This document shows positions 62,462 through 64,000 of a stretch of 64,000 nt of DNA, piece by piece. Source of the DNA: CAVVYA01 sp963752345. GTDB taxonomy: Bacteria; Pseudomonadota; Alphaproteobacteria; SMXQ01. A model generated the notes under the pieces. It was not told the DNA's origin. It made no database searches and saw only the letters and a list, made by a program, of their open reading frames with translations. A program made the translations under genes and the position numbers. Where the stretch lies: contig CAVVYA010000002.1 of the NCBI GenBank assembly GCA_963752345.1, positions 744,001 to 808,000 on the forward strand, read 5' to 3'. Each line of letters opens with the position of its first letter. Within the stretch, counting starts at the first letter, position 1.

Positions 62462-63127
62462 CTAGAACACGAAACTCGGTTCAGGCACAAAACATGGCAG
62501 ATAAGGCGTGCCGGCGTCGAACAGGGTACGATGGGACAGCTTGCCGCCGCGGCGCAGCGCCAGGATGGCCTTGCCCATACCGGGGCCGTCGCGCACAACC
62601 GCGACCAGGCGCCCGCCTTCCGCGAGTTGCGCGCCGATTTGCTCGTCGATGCGGTTGATGGCGCCATCGAACACGATCACGCCGTAGGGCGCCTGAGCCG
62701 GGCAGCCTTTTCTCATATCCCCCGCAATAAAGGCGACATTGTCGACCTGCAACCGATCGAGGGTGCTGGTGGCGACCGCGCTCAAGGCGGGATCGCTCTC
62801 GACCGCGACCACGGTCGCGGCCAGGCGCGACAGAACGGCAGCGCCGTAGCCGGAACCGCAGCCGATATGAAGCACGACCTCGGATTTCTCGATCTCGGCA
62901 GCCTGCAGCAGACGGGCGAAGACCATCGGCTCCATGAGCCAGCGCGGTCCCTCCGTCGATTGCAGCGGAATATCCTCGTCGACGTAGGCAATGCCTCGTT
63001 CCGCGTCGGGAACGAACAGCTCGCGCGGGATTTCCAGCAAAGCTTGAAGCAATGCCGGAGACGTCACTCGATTCGGTCGAATCTGGTTGTCGACCATATT
63101 GCGCCGGGCTGTTGCGAAATCGATCAT
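62462..63127 (-). CDS. protein-L-isoaspartate O-methyltransferase-like protein (second copy type)
   Basis: Intact, 221 residues. MIDFATARRNMVDNQIRPNRVTSPALLQALLEIPRELFVPDAERGIAYVDEDIPL, then the SAM-binding VVLHIGCGSGYGAAVLSRLAATVVAVESD. It belongs to the PCMT family but lacks the GxGQTISQP motif of Pcm (here PLQSTEGPRWLMEP). This variant is consistently found upstream of tolC in alphaproteobacteria and its substrate is not established. tolC follows 23 bp downstream, so the two are probably one transcript. Confidence 0.88.
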   Translation of the reverse strand: MIDFATARRNMVDNQIRPNRVTSPALLQALLEIPRELFVPDAERGIAYVDEDIPLQSTEGPRWLMEPMVFARLLQAAEIEKSEVVLHIGCGSGYGAAVLSRLAATVVAVESDPALSAVATSTLDRLQVDNVAFIAGDMRKGCPAQAPYGVIVFDGAINRIDEQIGAQLAEGGRLVAVVRDGPGMGKAILALRRGGKLSHRTLFDAGTPYLPCFVPEPSFVF

Positions 63128-63407
63128 GATGCCGATGACTCTAAAACTGACCTTTGCCTCGATGCCGGCTCGCTTACCCGAGTATGGTTAAAGCCAGGCC
63201 ATCGCGCTTATATACTTGCCATTCCACACAAAAACAACGCCCGCGCGCCGGGTGAGGGCGTCATGGGCGATATCGCGGGCCTGGTGTGCTTCCCCTGCCC
63301 CACCCTTGACCCCGGATGGAGGCGCAGCCTATATCTCGCCTCCCGCCGGCGGTGCCGCGGGATCCTGTCCTGGGATCATGGTCCAGGCAAGGTTAGTCAA
63401 TGGTTAA

Positions 63408-63481
63408 GGCCGGGTAGCAAAGTGGTAATGCTCGGGACTGCAAATCCCGCATCGGGGGTTCGATTCCCCCTCCGGCCTCCA
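63408..63481 (+). tRNA. tRNA-Cys (anticodon GCA)
   Basis: Acceptor GGCCGGG pairs with TCCGGCC (one G-T pair). The anticodon loop is ACTGCAAAT with anticodon GCA, the T-arm contains GGTTCGATTCC, the discriminator is T as required for tRNA-Cys, and CCA is encoded. Length 74 nt. Confidence 0.95.
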
Positions 63482-63851
63482 CTCTCCCCCCAGCGATCGG
63501 CGAGCGGCGCCGCGCCCAGTTTGGTCTGACCGCGCCGAGCGCCTCGATCGCGCGCCTTGCGCAGCCGCCGACCGCTACATCGTTGTGTGCTCCCTGACAG
63601 GTTCGCCGATCGGCCGCCCGTGGGAGTCGTCGTCATCCAATCCTCCATTCGCGCGCGGCGACTGCCGGCACCGCAACGCGACGCAATGCCCTATCGCCGG
63701 CGCTCTGTCGAGCGATCGCAGCGCCGCGAATCCACTGGATATCTTCCGTGTAGAGGCTCTGGTCAGGATGGAATCGGTCTGATATAACCGCGCCCTCGTT
63801 GCGGGGCGCCGGGCGGCACCACAGCCCGGATCGCGCGCGACGAACGATTTT
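63482..63851. other. intergenic region between two tRNA genes
   Basis: 370 bp without a credible gene: open frames are short, start poorly and have no recognisable motifs. The segment is GC-rich. Expression signals for the downstream tRNA-Asn should be near its right end; TGATATAACCGCGCC at about 63780-63794 could be a -10-like region, without a convincing -35. Confidence 0.35.
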
Positions 63852-63926
<75 letters not shown>

Positions 63927-64000
63927 GACGAAACTGCGGGGTCGAGCACAGCTCCCCCGCGGTCATTTCCAAGGTTCTGGCTTGCGCGCATTCCTGACCG

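Noticed and set aside
63128..63407. Possible small gene upstream of tRNA-Cys
   Set aside because: The open frame across it runs into the tRNA and into the reverse strand of the methyltransferase gene, with no ribosome site or motif.

Overview
The window is a GC-rich chromosomal segment of an alphaproteobacterium, most likely of a Rhodospirillales-like lineage. This is inferred from gene content and order: a PopZ-type pole organiser (DUF2497) beside tolC and valS, HWE/HisKA_2 histidine kinases, and the long minus-strand block dgt-argS-SPOR-nagZ-M50 protease-scpA-scpB-tatA-tatB-tatC-serS-surE-pcm-LysM/M23-yajC-secD-secF. There is no plasmid or phage signature, no insertion sequence and no CRISPR array.

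Layout. 1-2.2 kb: small secreted proteins, an ABM-fold monooxygenase with a decayed copy beside it, and tRNA-Lys. 2.4-12 kb: a DsbA-like oxidoreductase, coaD, gyrA, ssb, a lipoprotein and uvrA. 11.9-15 kb: two divergent GAF-containing histidine kinases, one of them decayed. 15-21 kb: a symporter with its DUF3311 partner, then a zinc-uptake-like operon (DUF2946-like protein, outer-membrane porin, metal-binding protein, permease) behind a strong candidate Zur operator. 21.4-27.7 kb: trmFO, a large hybrid histidine kinase, an NDUFAF6-like protein, a 33-codon membrane ORF and a urate-oxidase-N-like membrane protein. 27.7-51 kb: the conserved housekeeping block for protein export (Sec, Tat), chromosome segregation (ScpAB), wall recycling and tRNA charging. 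It is interrupted between scpB and tatA by a ferric-iron ABC transporter operon with its own palindromic operator candidate. 51.5-57 kb: erpA, ygiD, xthA, a DUF1499 protein, OsmC and ilvD. 57-64 kb: an AT-richer orphan gene, valS, popZ, tolC, a second isoaspartyl-methyltransferase-like gene, tRNA-Cys and tRNA-Asn.

Sequence quality matters when reading this annotation. Many genes, including essential ones such as argS, serS, secD, secF, scpA and ilvD, are broken by single-base frameshifts. They are densest from about 15 to 50 kb and in 53-57 kb. Sites resolved by hand are almost all one extra C or G. These are most simply sequencing or assembly errors, so such genes are annotated as single CDS spanning several frames. 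The extents given are those of the reconstructed gene, and ends are approximate where stated.

The features most worth a second look are the Zur-type operator and ATPase-less zinc operon, the 17-bp tandem repeat carrying a ribosome site plus ATG at the surE/pcm junction, the second TatA with a (GTKD)6 tail, the very long acidic ScpB tail, and the iron transporter inserted into the housekeeping block.
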